Assembly: GCA_037355855.1 (NCBI GenBank)
Contig: CM074761.1
Coordinates: 6,343,346-6,407,345, forward strand
DNA length: 64,000 nucleotides
From: Pseudo-nitzschia pungens
Taxonomy: Eukaryota; Bacillariophyta; Bacillariophyceae; Bacillariales; Bacillariaceae
Direction: 5' to 3'
Shown piece after piece: positions 40,121 to 50,604 of the stretch (position 1 is the first letter of the stretch; each line of letters opens with the position of its first letter). A program made the position numbers and the translations under genes. The notes beneath the pieces are model-generated. The model was not told the origin of the DNA, did no database searches, and saw nothing but the letters and a program-made list of their open reading frames with translations.

Positions 40121-41318
40121 TTAGTATTCTCCGAGGGCAAGAAGAGACATTGCCACAACAAGTGCAAAAAGATCACCTACTACACCGCTGGTCAAGATTC
40201 CGGCAGATGCAGTCAGAAGGTCGCCATAGCCATCGTTGGAAAGTCCAACGGAGGCAGCAAATGGACTTTCCGAGGATGGTACCGGTGCTTCGACTTGGAG
40301 GCCACGAGCAAGATCTTCGGAAGAAGCAGTAAAACGCGCAGTCAAGTGGCGGCTTATTTTGGCAAAAACCTTGACTGTACCGCTGCAAGTGAAGGAAGAG
40401 TCGTTGTTCTGGAAGTATCCTGATAAGACAACACTCCGAAATGCTTTGGCGCTCGAACCCATTTGGACTCCGGTCGGTGACTTCCAAGAAGTAACATTGT
40501 CAAAGGGACCAGTCAAGTCATCAAAAATTCTGTTTGTAATCACATCACGCGTGGATCCACTGTTACTGCAAGTGACATTATCGAAGCCTGACACAGAATA
40601 TCCTTGAGCGATGAATTTTGACTTGGGACGCACGCAGATGCTGAACATTTGACCAACTGTGTATTTGGTTGCAGCATTGGTAATATCGCACAAGAATGCC
40701 TCCACGTCAATCGTCTTGATGATGGTTTGATCAATCGTTGTAGGATCGGTGGTAGTGATATTAACTGATTGAGAGAAGTTATCAAACTTAGCCAAAAAGT
40801 CAACAGTCAATTGCAAGTGGTGATCGACGTGGGAAACATATGATCCATCTGCCTCCTTGTAGCACGATCGGACACCTACGGAACGCAAGTTATATCAAAG
40901 AAGAAAAAGAATCGTGGTCGTGTGAGGGATCATATGCAACGAAACGAATGTTGATCGCAATGAGACAAGACGAGACGATACAAAACAGAGCGTTCGATGT
41001 CTTCTTACAGAGATCAACTGTTCCATTCGCCGCGGTGCCTGTATAAGCGTCGGTGTTCTTAATGTTTTCCGCGGTGAACTCCGACACACCAACAATGCCA
41101 TTTGATGTCGTCTTTGTGTAAGCAGATGCATCTGCCATTGCATAACTGCTGGTATTGAACTTGTTGCTTGCAATCATGGTTCCTGTAGTACAGGCTCGGC
41201 CTTGAGTAACGTTCGCGAAGAGTTCCACTTGAATCTTGTATGGACGAGTTGAGTTGAAAGTTGTAGGCCACGCCTCATAGTACACCTGTCCAGAAAAGGG
41301 TTCAAGTGTGAACACTTT
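40121..41318 (-). pseudogene. Secreted/membrane-anchored protein of unknown function, 3' part (split by copia-1)
   Basis: Minus strand. From the copia-1 insertion the frame runs VFTLEPFSGQVYYEAW... to 41009, an intron occupies 41008-40876 (GTAAGA...CGTAG), and exon 2 runs 40875-40121. The splice joins in frame (DLC-VRSCYKEADG). The protein is Ser/Thr/Asn-rich with several N-glycosylation sites (NFSQ, NITT, NVTC, NVTS, NDSS) and scattered cysteines, and ends in a hydrophobic stretch (DLFALVVAMSLLAL), suggesting a cell-surface or GPI-like anchor. The 5' part with the signal peptide is at 47686-47819. Joined, the gene would encode 397 residues. No family is recognised; it may be diatom-specific. 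Confidence 0.75.
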
Positions 41319-41319
41319 T

Positions 41320-41678
41320 AACAACACAGAACAAGGTTGTTAAGTAATAAGAAACAGAAAGTGAGCGCAACAGTACCACGCGTAGAAACAGACAGTGAGC
41401 GCAACAGTATCGCGCGTAGAAACAGACAGTGAGCGCAACAGTATCGCGCGTAGAAACAGAAAGAAGTCGTACAACAGTACCGTACGGCGCGCTCAGAGGT
41501 GCGCAAGATATTGAAGTATCCAAAGAACACATCCAAAGAACACAGTTGAAGTATTAACTGAAGAAGATAAAGAACCGAGCAACATACAATTATCGAGAGT
41601 TATCATGTAAAGAGAGAAAACACATGATTCGATAGATAGAACAATAAGAGCTCATAATTTCCAGTTATACAACTTGTT
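41320..41678 (+). repeat. copia-1 5' LTR
   Basis: Includes three tandem units of about 33 bp (CGCGCGTAGAAACAGACAGTGAGCGCAACAGTAT type), a possible enhancer. Confidence 0.9.
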
Positions 41679-41693
41679 GATTAACAGTCGCAG
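41679..41693 (+). promoter_or_regulatory. copia-1 primer-binding site
   Basis: GATTAACAGTCGCAG follows the LTR at once and is conserved in copia-2 (56627-56641, inverted) and copia-3 (62972-62986), while the flanking bases of copia-3 differ. Its complement CTGCGACTGTTAATC has the form of the anticodon arm of tRNA-Asn(GUU): stem UGCGA, loop CUGUUAA. 41694-41845 is the leader, ending in an A run. Confidence 0.65.
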
Positions 41694-41845
41694 ATCGCAA
41701 TAAAATTACATACTCTACCACACGAATTATTCAACCGACACGTTATTCGATACTCAACATTTCGAAACACGCACGATTGAAAATTTTTATTTTTAACTGG
41801 AACACAATCATACCCTAAAAAAAAAAAAAAAATATATATCCCAAC

Positions 41846-44800
41846 ATGTCCTTCGCCGCCGACCTATCCGTCAACACCAACGAAACATACCACTTCTCTT
41901 TTACCCAAGCGATTACAGGAGCAATCAAATGGTTGTTCACACCTACCATTAAACCCATGAGTACTGAAGAGACCCTACGAGACAAGATCACGAAACTAGA
42001 GAAGGAACTCGAAAAGAAAGAAGAACGCGAAGGGTTTCAGACACTCCGTGTAGGAGATGTGAAGACATTCGACGGATGCCAATCGAACTGGGTCAAATGG
42101 AAAGCTGAAGCGGAGAGTGTGTTATACGGTACTGGGTTCAAAAAGGTTATGAACAGCAGAGAGGAAGCCGACAAGGATCCAAACCGAAACCACGTCTTAT
42201 ACTCCACCATTGCAGCGGCCACATGCAACGGGCGGGCATATTCACAGGTTAATCAATACCGAGATGAGACCGATGGACATGGTGCATGGAACGAACTCCT
42301 TAATTGGTACGACTCCAAATCCCAGCAAGAATCCCATGCTGAGACACTCCGTCTGAAGCTTTCGAACGTCAAATTGTATGAAGGCGGTGACATTGCAGAT
42401 TATATCAACCGTTTTGAGTTGATTTACTACAAGCTCCACCGTATCCCAAATTTCGGCATTCGAGAATGTGAAGCCAAGAGCCTCTTCATCCAGAATATTC
42501 ACGACTCCTCTCTGGACTACACAACCAACAGCATGGTGGAGCACCAGTCCACCCTGACCCTGAAAGACCTTGTCCTGAAACTTCGTAAGCAAGAACAAGC
42601 GAATATTCGGAAAGGGATTGCTCGCCGTGCTGAAGCCAAACGCCGCCAAGAATTGGCATTCCAGCTCCAGTACGAGGGAAAGCGCCGGCGCATTGATGGA
42701 CAAATGGGCCCAGGAACCCTCTCTTTGGGCGGCACTACACTTCATCCTAACATGCTTGGTATTCTCAGGATTCCCCCAGAGACGTGGAGAAATTTACAAG
42801 ATTCGGAACGTACCTTTGTCCTAAAATATAACAACGCTGTCCGCCACAAGTCTCCACCAGATGAATTCCCCAGCCCTGTCAATGGTATCAAGATTGGAGA
42901 GCCGAAAGATGATGGCATGGGCAATACCGATGTTCCCCGACGTTTGTATGGCCGAGGTGGTGGCCGTCCGCGTCGTGTCCGTCGTGTCATGTTGGATTCC
43001 ACGGTGTCAGTTGCTGAATCGCCCCAAGAGACAGGAGTCAAGCTTCCTCCACTTCCAGGACCCCCCTCGCCACCAGCAGTTCCTGAACCAGCACTGCCTG
43101 AAGCCTCTGATGATGCCCACAGTATTGGCTCGATCGATGAATCCGAATTATTTCCCGTTGGCAGTGTGCCTCTCAAAGCAGTGCGCTTCTACATGGTTGA
43201 AAAGGGGAAGGAGCAAGAAGAGATGCTGACGCTGCAGCAACAAGAAAAGCAACGTGAGCAGCAGCAAGAGCAGCCGCAAGCGCAGCAGCAGCAGGTTTCA
43301 ACCAGTATATCAACGCCCAGACGCAGCCAGAGACTGAAGGTGAAGACAACCAGAAGGTTCCCCATGAAAATCTCCAAGGGAGAGAATATTGCCCTTATGG
43401 ACAGTGGAGGTGGGAATAGACCTACGGTGACTGAGAAGGCATGGATTCGAGTTGGAGGAGAGACAGGATTGACCTCAGCAGTGAAACCATTTATGTCCAG
43501 CGATGTTATGGATGGACACCCAGTTGTGAGTGCAGTGACCAAAGCAACAGTTCCCGGGAGAGAAGATCCAGTTCTTTTATTGGTCCACTATGCAACTTTT
43601 ATCACTGAAGACCGGGACAGCACTGAAGGAGAGTCTTTGTTAACATCCATGGATATGGGAGATCATGGTGTGAGAGTTGGAGTGCAACCTCAATATCCAG
43701 ACTGTGGAATCAAAATTGGCACTACGTTTCTACCCTTTTGGCATGATGAAGAGAAGGTGTTTTTCAAGCTGTCAAAACCAACAGAGGGTGACATGGAGTC
43801 TTTGGAGCTGTTTGAGTTGAATTCCCCAGCACCACCAGATCTCAGAGAATACCCTATGCTCAGACGCAAGAGGAATTTTCAGAAGTTCAGTTTCGCCCAA
43901 CTACCCATGCTGGAACTTAGGAAGAGAATGGCAATGCTCCCTGAGCGGGTGGTGAAGAAGACCTTGGAAAATACAACCCAATTCTATACAGAGATTGAAG
44001 AAGAGAACAGAGACATTCCCAGGAAGCACTACAGGAAGCGTTTCAAAGCATTCCATTATACCAGACAGAATGAACCAGTTGCCACTGACTATACCTTTTT
44101 CTCTGAAAAGACCAGCCAAGGCCATAATGGTGGTCAGTTTTTCTCTGGAGTGAAGTCCAAGAAGTGGTCTTTTCATCCACTAAAACAAGTGTCCCAATGT
44201 ACCACTGCCTTGAAGGATTATCTCAGAGAGCATGGTGCCCCAGATACAATGATCAGTGACAATGCACAAGCAGAGACAGGCGTGAAGTGGAGTGAAGTGT
44301 TGCGGGAAGCTAGAGTTGCCACTAGATCCAGGACAAGCCAACCATATCACCAACACCAAAATCCGGCTGAACCAGAATGGGGGAGACTTAGCAAGATGAT
44401 CTCCAACTGTCTGGCAATGTTCAAAGCTCCTAAATCCTTGGCTCATTGGTGTGCAAAATGGGTTTGCCAAGTGAATAATGTTTGTTCTCGTGCATCTTTG
44501 AATTGGAAAACCCCATCCGAAGTCTCACATGGATGGACCCCTGATATCTCACACCTGCGCTTCCATTTCTATGAGCCTATTTGGTACTACCAACCTCAGA
44601 ACAAGACGCCAAAAGAAAGCATGTTGAAGGGGAGATTCCTTGCCTTTGCAGATTCCTGTGGGGATGCCATGACGTATTATATCCTGACAGAACCAGATAC
44701 TAAGAAGACCAAGCGCCAGATGCTCATGCGCTCCGTTGTCAGAACCAGGAGGGAGAATATTGGAACTGAAAAAGAAGTCCTCAATGATGACCCCAACGCT

Positions 44801-47209
44801 GCCAGATTTGAACTGACTGTTGCTGAAAAGGAAAGGACTATCATTGAAAGCACTGATGAGGTCCCCATCTTGGTTTCAGGGGAAGAATTTGCAGCTGATT
44901 CAACTGGCATGGAACACTCTACGAGCACTTTGGAGGAGTTTCTGCAACAGAATTTGGAAACCAAGGATGATGACGTCCCAGAAGACCTGGAAGACCAAGA
45001 TGATTTGGATGATGATGCAACTGAAGAAGAGGATGCTGAACCTGATGAAGAAGAAGCCCTACCAAAAGATTTGGATTGCACCAACAATGCAGAGTCTCAC
45101 CTGGATATTCTCGAAAGTACTGACAAGAACTTGAACAGTGAATTCAGAAAGATTCTGAACCACCATTGGCAAGAAGGGATGTTGATTTTCAAGGCTCAGT
45201 TTGTCACTGATGTTGGGACTGTGGTAATGGACATCCCACTCACAGTCCTGCAAAAAGATCAACCAGTTGCTTGTGCCAAATACATCAAGATGTACATCGT
45301 GGAAAACAGCAGCAGGCGTTCAAGTGGACCATTGGGTACATGGGCTGACTCAATTTTGAAGGAAAACAGTAATATTATCAGACGAATGAGACGAGTCCAG
45401 CCAAGACCACAAGAAAGACGAGCACGTGTCAAACTCCCAAAGAAACTCCGACGCGCCATGCAGAATCCAAGTAAGAAAAAGAAAAGATTGTTATCCAGAA
45501 ATCAACGGCTTGCAGCAAAGAAGCAACGAGAGAAATTTGGCATCAAGATTCCAAACACCTATCAGCAGTGTGTGCAGTTTGATCTGGAAGCTGGAAATAA
45601 GAAATGGCAAGAGAGCATTGACAAGGAAATGGAAAACTTGGAGAGATTGGAGTGTTTCAAATTCCATGATCCGGCAACAGAATTCCCAGAATCCGAAGGA
45701 TGGCAAGAAGTCAAGCTCAAAATGATCTGGGATGTAAAGAGTGAAGACCGAAGATACAAATCGCGTTTAGTTGCAGGAGGGCATTTGGTTGACTCCAGCC
45801 ATGTCAACACTTATTCCAGCCAAGTGGACAGTCTCTCTGTATTCCTGCTATTCCTAATTGCGCAGCATCAGAAGCTTGATTTAATGACAGCAGATGTGGG
45901 GAATGCATTCCCTACAGCCCCTAACCAAGAGAAGGTATGGTGTTGGGCAGATGATGTTTTTGGCAAAAACAAGGGTTGCAAAGTTGAAGTACAACGCGCT
46001 TTGTATGGTCTTGCTGGAAGCAGCAGAGCGTACATGGATTTCTTTGCCGATACACTTGCAGGTTTAGGGTTCAGACCATCGCGCGCAGATCCTGATTTAT
46101 GGATGCGCCCAGAGCCTGAAGGGGAAGGGTATTGTTACATTGCAACTCATGTGGATGATTTGATTGTTGTTGCAAAGAAACCTGAGAACTGGATTGCACT
46201 CATTGAACAAGAATTTGCCCTGAGAAATATTGAAGAAAAGCCACAGTACTATCTTGGAACAAGTGTGAGACAAATCAAGGATGGCAGGATTCTTCTCAAT
46301 TCGGGATCTTACATCACAGAAGTTCTAAGGAAGTATGAAATCAAGCATGGACTCACCCTTCACCCAAACCATGTCCCCATGCATCCAGATTGCAGACCAG
46401 AACTGGATACATCCGAATTCCTGGATGTAACAGAGCACAAGGAATTTCAACATATCATAGGTTTGTGCCAATGGGTGGTGTTGACCGGGAGAATTGATAT
46501 CACATATGCAGTATCTTCCTTATCCAGATTTTCAGCGAGCCCCAGAAAGAATCACCTGGAGATGGCAAGATATATACTTGGTTATCTCAAGAAGTTTAAA
46601 AACAAAGGCCTAGTCGTGGATCCAAGACCCCCAAGAACTACAGTCAATGAAGAACCAACACGGATGGAGGATTTTACTCACCAATATAAGTATTACAAGG
46701 AGGAGCTTGATCCAATGTTCCCAATTCCAAAGGTAAAAGAATTGCAGATTACAATCTTTTGTGACAGTGATCATGCTCATGATTTGGTGACAGGCAGAAG
46801 TATTACAGGACTTATTGCATTTGTTGGATCCACACCGGTGTACTGGAAATCCAAACGCCAGACCTCAGTTCACACCAGTACTTTCGGCGCTGAGTTTACA
46901 GCCTTGAAGGATGCAGTGGCTTTGGCAATCAGATTGAGATACCATTTGAGATCCATGGGAGTTTCCATCACCAAGCCAGCAGATATTTATGTGGACAACA
47001 AGAGTGTGGTGCTGAATTCAACCAATCCTGCAAGCTCCTTGAATAAGAAATCAATTGCTTTGGCATACCACTTTGTGCGCGAAAACCAAGCAGGAAAGGT
47101 CATATCTGTCAACCACATCAGATCCCAAGATAACTATGCAGACATCCTCACCAAGCCTTTGGGACAGACAGCCTTCCACAGTCTCGTCAATGAATTCATG
47201 ACCAAATAA
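41846..47209 (+). CDS. Ty1/copia Gag-Pol polyprotein (copia-1)
   Basis: 1787 aa, single frame. Gag about 1-300 (NWVKWKAEAESVLYG, AWNELLNWYDSKS: UBN2-type). A Gln-rich linker follows, then a protease-like ALMDSGGG with Asp519. Integrase catalytic residues are Asp748 (VATDYTFF), Asp805 (ISDNAQAE) and Glu842 (NPAEPEWGRL). The N-terminal HHCC finger normally found before the first Asp is missing; instead there is a basic stretch (RKHYRKRFKAFHY). Reverse transcriptase has DVGNAFPTAPNQEKVW, RALYGLAGSSRAY and THVDDLIVV (Asp1437-1438). RNase H has FCDSDHAHD, STFGAEFTAL and YVDNKSVV. The order PR-IN-RT-RH defines Ty1/copia; the finger-less integrase is, as I recall, a feature of a diatom-rich lineage. 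Probably functional. Confidence 0.95.
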   Translation: MSFAADLSVNTNETYHFSFTQAITGAIKWLFTPTIKPMSTEETLRDKITKLEKELEKKEEREGFQTLRVGDVKTFDGCQSNWVKWKAEAESVLYGTGFKKVMNSREEADKDPNRNHVLYSTIAAATCNGRAYSQVNQYRDETDGHGAWNELLNWYDSKSQQESHAETLRLKLSNVKLYEGGDIADYINRFELIYYKLHRIPNFGIRECEAKSLFIQNIHDSSLDYTTNSMVEHQSTLTLKDLVLKLRKQEQANIRKGIARRAEAKRRQELAFQLQYEGKRRRIDGQMGPGTLSLGGTTLHPNMLGILRIPPETWRNLQDSERTFVLKYNNAVRHKSPPDEFPSPVNGIKIGEPKDDGMGNTDVPRRLYGRGGGRPRRVRRVMLDSTVSVAESPQETGVKLPPLPGPPSPPAVPEPALPEASDDAHSIGSIDESELFPVGSVPLKAVRFYMVEKGKEQEEMLTLQQQEKQREQQQEQPQAQQQQVSTSISTPRRSQRLKVKTTRRFPMKISKGENIALMDSGGGNRPTVTEKAWIRVGGETGLTSAVKPFMSSDVMDGHPVVSAVTKATVPGREDPVLLLVHYATFITEDRDSTEGESLLTSMDMGDHGVRVGVQPQYPDCGIKIGTTFLPFWHDEEKVFFKLSKPTEGDMESLELFELNSPAPPDLREYPMLRRKRNFQKFSFAQLPMLELRKRMAMLPERVVKKTLENTTQFYTEIEEENRDIPRKHYRKRFKAFHYTRQNEPVATDYTFFSEKTSQGHNGGQFFSGVKSKKWSFHPLKQVSQCTTALKDYLREHGAPDTMISDNAQAETGVKWSEVLREARVATRSRTSQPYHQHQNPAEPEWGRLSKMISNCLAMFKAPKSLAHWCAKWVCQVNNVCSRASLNWKTPSEVSHGWTPDISHLRFHFYEPIWYYQPQNKTPKESMLKGRFLAFADSCGDAMTYYILTEPDTKKTKRQMLMRSVVRTRRENIGTEKEVLNDDPNAARFELTVAEKERTIIESTDEVPILVSGEEFAADSTGMEHSTSTLEEFLQQNLETKDDDVPEDLEDQDDLDDDATEEEDAEPDEEEALPKDLDCTNNAESHLDILESTDKNLNSEFRKILNHHWQEGMLIFKAQFVTDVGTVVMDIPLTVLQKDQPVACAKYIKMYIVENSSRRSSGPLGTWADSILKENSNIIRRMRRVQPRPQERRARVKLPKKLRRAMQNPSKKKKRLLSRNQRLAAKKQREKFGIKIPNTYQQCVQFDLEAGNKKWQESIDKEMENLERLECFKFHDPATEFPESEGWQEVKLKMIWDVKSEDRRYKSRLVAGGHLVDSSHVNTYSSQVDSLSVFLLFLIAQHQKLDLMTADVGNAFPTAPNQEKVWCWADDVFGKNKGCKVEVQRALYGLAGSSRAYMDFFADTLAGLGFRPSRADPDLWMRPEPEGEGYCYIATHVDDLIVVAKKPENWIALIEQEFALRNIEEKPQYYLGTSVRQIKDGRILLNSGSYITEVLRKYEIKHGLTLHPNHVPMHPDCRPELDTSEFLDVTEHKEFQHIIGLCQWVVLTGRIDITYAVSSLSRFSASPRKNHLEMARYILGYLKKFKNKGLVVDPRPPRTTVNEEPTRMEDFTHQYKYYKEELDPMFPIPKVKELQITIFCDSDHAHDLVTGRSITGLIAFVGSTPVYWKSKRQTSVHTSTFGAEFTALKDAVALAIRLRYHLRSMGVSITKPADIYVDNKSVVLNSTNPASSLNKKSIALAYHFVRENQAGKVISVNHIRSQDNYADILTKPLGQTAFHSLVNEFMTK

Positions 47210-47317
47210 GATAAGTGCAAAAAGAATTATATAAGAAAAACATTTTAATCATGAAACAGTAATATGTGCCTCAGCCATTCTATGTTCCCCATTTCTAGAA
47301 TCCTTACAGCACATATT

Positions 47318-47325
47318 AAGGAGGG
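47318..47325 (+). promoter_or_regulatory. copia-1 polypurine tract
   Basis: AAGGAGGG directly before the 3' LTR; the same word precedes the copia-2 3' LTR on the minus strand (50932-50939). Confidence 0.8.
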
Positions 47326-47684
47326 AACAACACAGAACAAGGTTGTTAAGTAATAAGAAACAGAAAGTGAGCGCAACAGTACCGCGCGTAGAAACAGACA
47401 GTGAGCGCAACAGTATCGCGCGTAGAAACAGACAGTGAGCGCAACAGTATCGCGCGTAGAAACAGAAAGAAGTCGTACAACAGTACCGTACGGCGCGCTC
47501 AGAGGTGCGCAAGATATTGAAGTATCCAAAGAACACATCCAAAGAACACAGTTGAAGTATTAACTGAAGAAGATAAAGAACCGAGCAACATACAATTATC
47601 GAGAGTTATCATGTAAAGAGAGAAAACACATGATTCGATAGATAGAACAATAAGAGCTCATAATTTCCAGTTATACAACTTGTT
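47326..47684 (+). repeat. copia-1 3' LTR
   Basis: 359 bp, one difference from the 5' LTR; followed by A and the ACTTT target duplication (47686-47690). Confidence 0.92.
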
Positions 47685-47685
47685 A

Positions 47686-47819
47686 ACTTTTCCAAAAGGT
47701 GCATTCGTAGTACCTCCAACAGCCAGAAGCTCATAGAGGTCAATTTCAACACCCTTTGCCCGTGCGAATCCCATTTGAAGGATCATCAAGGTAGCGGTAG
47801 TAATGGTGGAGAATCTCAT
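47686..47819 (-). pseudogene. Secreted/membrane-anchored protein, 5' part with signal peptide (split by copia-1)
   Basis: ATG at 47819, a signal peptide MRFSTITTATLMILQMGFA, then KGVEIDLYELLAVGG...APFGK at the insertion site. With one ACTTT copy and copia-1 removed, GGA AAA GTG TTC continues in frame into 41313. Both halves share reading frame and codon use, so the insertion is within exon 1. Confidence 0.75.
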
Positions 47820-47879
47820 GGTTATCACAAGTAGTGGATCGGATCAGCAGTTTGGATTTTTCTTTGATTGTTTCTCAAT

Positions 47880-48590
47880 TTAAAAATTGTGAGAGCGAAG
47901 GCAACTTATTCAAAATGCAGGCACTGAATGCTTGGAGTAGTATATTCAAACAAGGGGCAACATTAGGCGTCCAGAATCAATGCTGCTGCGAATGTAGCGT
48001 AAATAGTGCTTGTGAAGCGTTGATCAAAGATCCGACCTTTTTTCATCACAACCGACGATATATATTTATATACGTATACAAATATTAATATATAGTCAAA
48101 AATGATGTAAACACTTCATACAACCGACTGATCTACGAAATTGTATCAACAAAGAAATGCTATTTTTTTCAAAATTGCTTGCATTCACTGATCCATAAGT
48201 GAAAACGACGTTACCTCTAGACCAACGATAAAAATGATGTAAATACTTCATACAATCTTCTTACGATCTACAAAATATGGAAAAATTGTGAGAAAAATTG
48301 TGAGAGTGAAGGCAACTTATTCAAAATGCAGGCACTGAATGCTTGGAGTAGTATATTCAAACAAGGGGCAACATTAGGCGTCCGACCTTTTTTCATCACA
48401 ACGGACGATATATATTTATACATACGTATACACATATTAATATATAGTCAAAAATGATGTAAACACTTCATACAACCGACTGATCTACGAAATTGTATCA
48501 ACAAAGAAATGCTATTTTTTCAAAATTGCTTGCATTCACTGATCCATAAGTGAAAACGACGTTACCTCTAGACCAACGATAAAAATATAT
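47880..48590. repeat. Tandem duplication of about 0.4 kb
   Basis: The segment from GTGAGAGCGAAGGCAACTTA through GACCTTTTTTCATCACAAC to CTCTAGACCAACGATAAAAA occurs twice (about 47888-48235 and 48300-48588) with small indels. No gene. Confidence 0.85.
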
Positions 48591-49598
48591 CGTACTCAAT
48601 ATCTTTTCAAGTAGAGGATGATGATGTGGAATATAAGGTTACTTGGAAAAGACAATTTATTTCGAAGTAAGGTTACTAAGTGGTTCGGGAGAAAACTTGA
48701 AATCTAACTACCTTGAATCTCAGTCTTCAGAATAACTGTGCGATAAACTAGATACGAAGTACCGTAGTTCATTGATAATTTTCAATTTACGTTTAAGGTT
48801 TAAGAATTCAACTTAGGGTTGGTGTGGCATATACTTACAACGACAATTATTTAAAACAAAGTACAAAGTGCTGGTTCAGCCGACGGAAAGAGGAGAAAAC
48901 TTGAAATCTAACGGTGCTCGGAACGCAGATACGACAAACGAAGTCGAAGGGAACGGGGATAGGAACAAATTCAGACTATCAACGGTAACCTTTTAAATAT
49001 CAATCACCGTATTATTAAATTTTCGATACACATTAGAACATTTAAGATGGAGATTCAATTTAAGGCTTGTGTCGGCTGGTGTCAGCCGCTGGTGTCATGA
49101 CAAACATACGAACTGATCCATAAGTGAACAGATAAAAATGATCATAAAAACTTATCTAAGGCCTTACCGTATTATTGATGTTATCGCCGGAATGGTCGCA
49201 CTGCGCTGATCCTATTGGTCAATAACAAAGTACGTAATTTCTTCTTTTTTGAACTAGTATCGTACATATGAAAGGTAAGATCACCGAAATCGCAACTCTT
49301 TGAGTGCGAAGCACGAGATTTGACTAAAGAGATTAAAAAACAATCTAACCAGAATTTTGGGAAACGAGTAAAATTTGACGAAAAAGATTAAAATGCAAAA
49401 CTCTCAGTAAATTACAGTAGATGATCAGGTAAGATTATTGTTTGCAGCTTCCGAGGACTTGCTAGAGCGAAGATTCTGCGAAACAAATTGATGAGGACAG
49501 CAAGCAAGCCACCGGCAATTTGAGCAAAGATTCAAAGACCTGGTTGGCAGCAGCTGTCAACATGATCAATTAAGCAACTACTACTACTAGCTACTAGT
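48591..49598. other. Non-coding AT-rich spacer
   Basis: Scattered echoes of short phrases (GAGAAAACTTGAAATCTAAC near 48690 and 48893; GATCCATAAGTGAA near 48541 and 49115). No open frame of note and no RNA gene recognised. Confidence 0.45.
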
Positions 49599-49649
49599 AG
49601 ACCCCCCTAAATAAATTGTTGGGAGGGGTCGCGAAACAGTTTTCGGACG
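49599..49649 (+). mobile_element. Lone family-1 terminus
   Basis: About 51 bp identical in pattern to the 3' end at 38038-38088 (GACCCCCCTAAATAAATT then GGAGGGGTCGCGAAACAG, TTTTCGGACG). The rest of the element is absent. Confidence 0.75.
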
Positions 49650-50604
49650 CATTATGGTGTTTATTTTAGATAAAAGAGAAAAGAGTGAGCAAAGCGCTGA
49701 GCTGAAGGGCTGAGCTCTAGATAAAAAGAGAACTCGCTATCTCGTATCATACAGTATCTTATCAGTACTGTAACCACATAGACTTGTACAGAGTGGCGTA
49801 GCATACGGAGTTAGCATACGGAGTTAGCGTACGGAGTTAGCGTACAGAGTTAGCGTACAGAGTTAGCGTACGGAGTTACTAACGTACGGAGTAGCGCTAG
49901 CATATGAGCATAGCATACAATTGTAGCATACGGAGTTAGTAGCGCTAGTACTACTAGCACTTGGATTAGCGTTAGCGTTGGCTTGCTTGCAACTTATGGG
50001 CTGGGTATCTGGTTATAGTATAGATCGTACAGTAACAACCATACCCCGACAGTAGCATTATAGGTTACTACTAGCATGGTATGTTAGCATACCAGATACT
50101 CTGTGTCTTCTTGTAATCAGTTAGCATTAGCATCCCCCCTAACCTTGTAGCACTGAGCTACAGCGTATGCTAGCAGATGCTGTACCCGGGGTTTTGTAAC
50201 TGTTACAAAGAATCCTACACGATGACCCAGGTCACTTGACTGTAGCACCCCATACTAGCGTTTTTGCTAAGCCTGTTGCTAAGCCTGTTGCTAAGCCTGT
50301 TGTTAAGCCTGTGGCTAAGCCTCCTGCTGCTAAGCCTGCTGCTAAGCCTGCTGCTAAGCCTGCTGCTAAGCCTGTTGCTTAGCGCTTATCTGGGACCTTC
50401 TAGATAGCTCTCGTTGCTACCTGTAGCTCTGCTGGTACATCATATTCCTACACAGAAGCCTTAGCATCTTGGAGGAAGGTGTTAAACAGAATGCTGAACA
50501 GGATGATTGGCACTTCCAGTAGGATTTGTACCAGATCTACATACCCCAACTCCTAGCAGCCCTATATTAGAAGATATACAAGATGCTAAGATAAGAACAG
50601 AACT
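49650..50604. repeat. Repeat cluster: GAGTTAGC array, diverged fold-back block, GCTAAGCCTGTT array
   Basis: 49795-49965: about eight units of GTTAGCGTACGGA type. 50030-50165: inverted, diverged copy of the fold-back block of 21370-24370. 50262-50385: about ten 12-bp units GCTAAGCCTGTT. The 50599-50603 AGAAC is the left target duplication of copia-2. No gene. The cluster resembles 61250-62060 in the opposite orientation. Confidence 0.7.

Larger units (their letters stand above)
41320..47684 (+). mobile_element. Ty1/copia retrotransposon copia-1, intact, inside a gene
   Basis: LTRs of 359 bp each (41320-41678, 47326-47684) with one difference seen (ACCACGCG against ACCGCGCG). Ends AACAAC...CTTGTT. 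ACTTT at 41314-41318 and 47686-47690 is the 5-bp target duplication if one further base (T on the left, A on the right) is counted to the element. The polyprotein frame is uninterrupted. Confidence 0.93.

Noticed and set aside
40890..41327. A separate gene starting in the copia-1 LTR (MLLKVFT...)
   Set aside because: The first codons are LTR sequence and the end is intron; the stretch between is the middle of the split secreted-protein gene.
47834..48088. Short plus-strand frame in the 0.4-kb tandem duplication
   Set aside because: The second copy of the duplication does not keep the frame, and composition is not coding-like.
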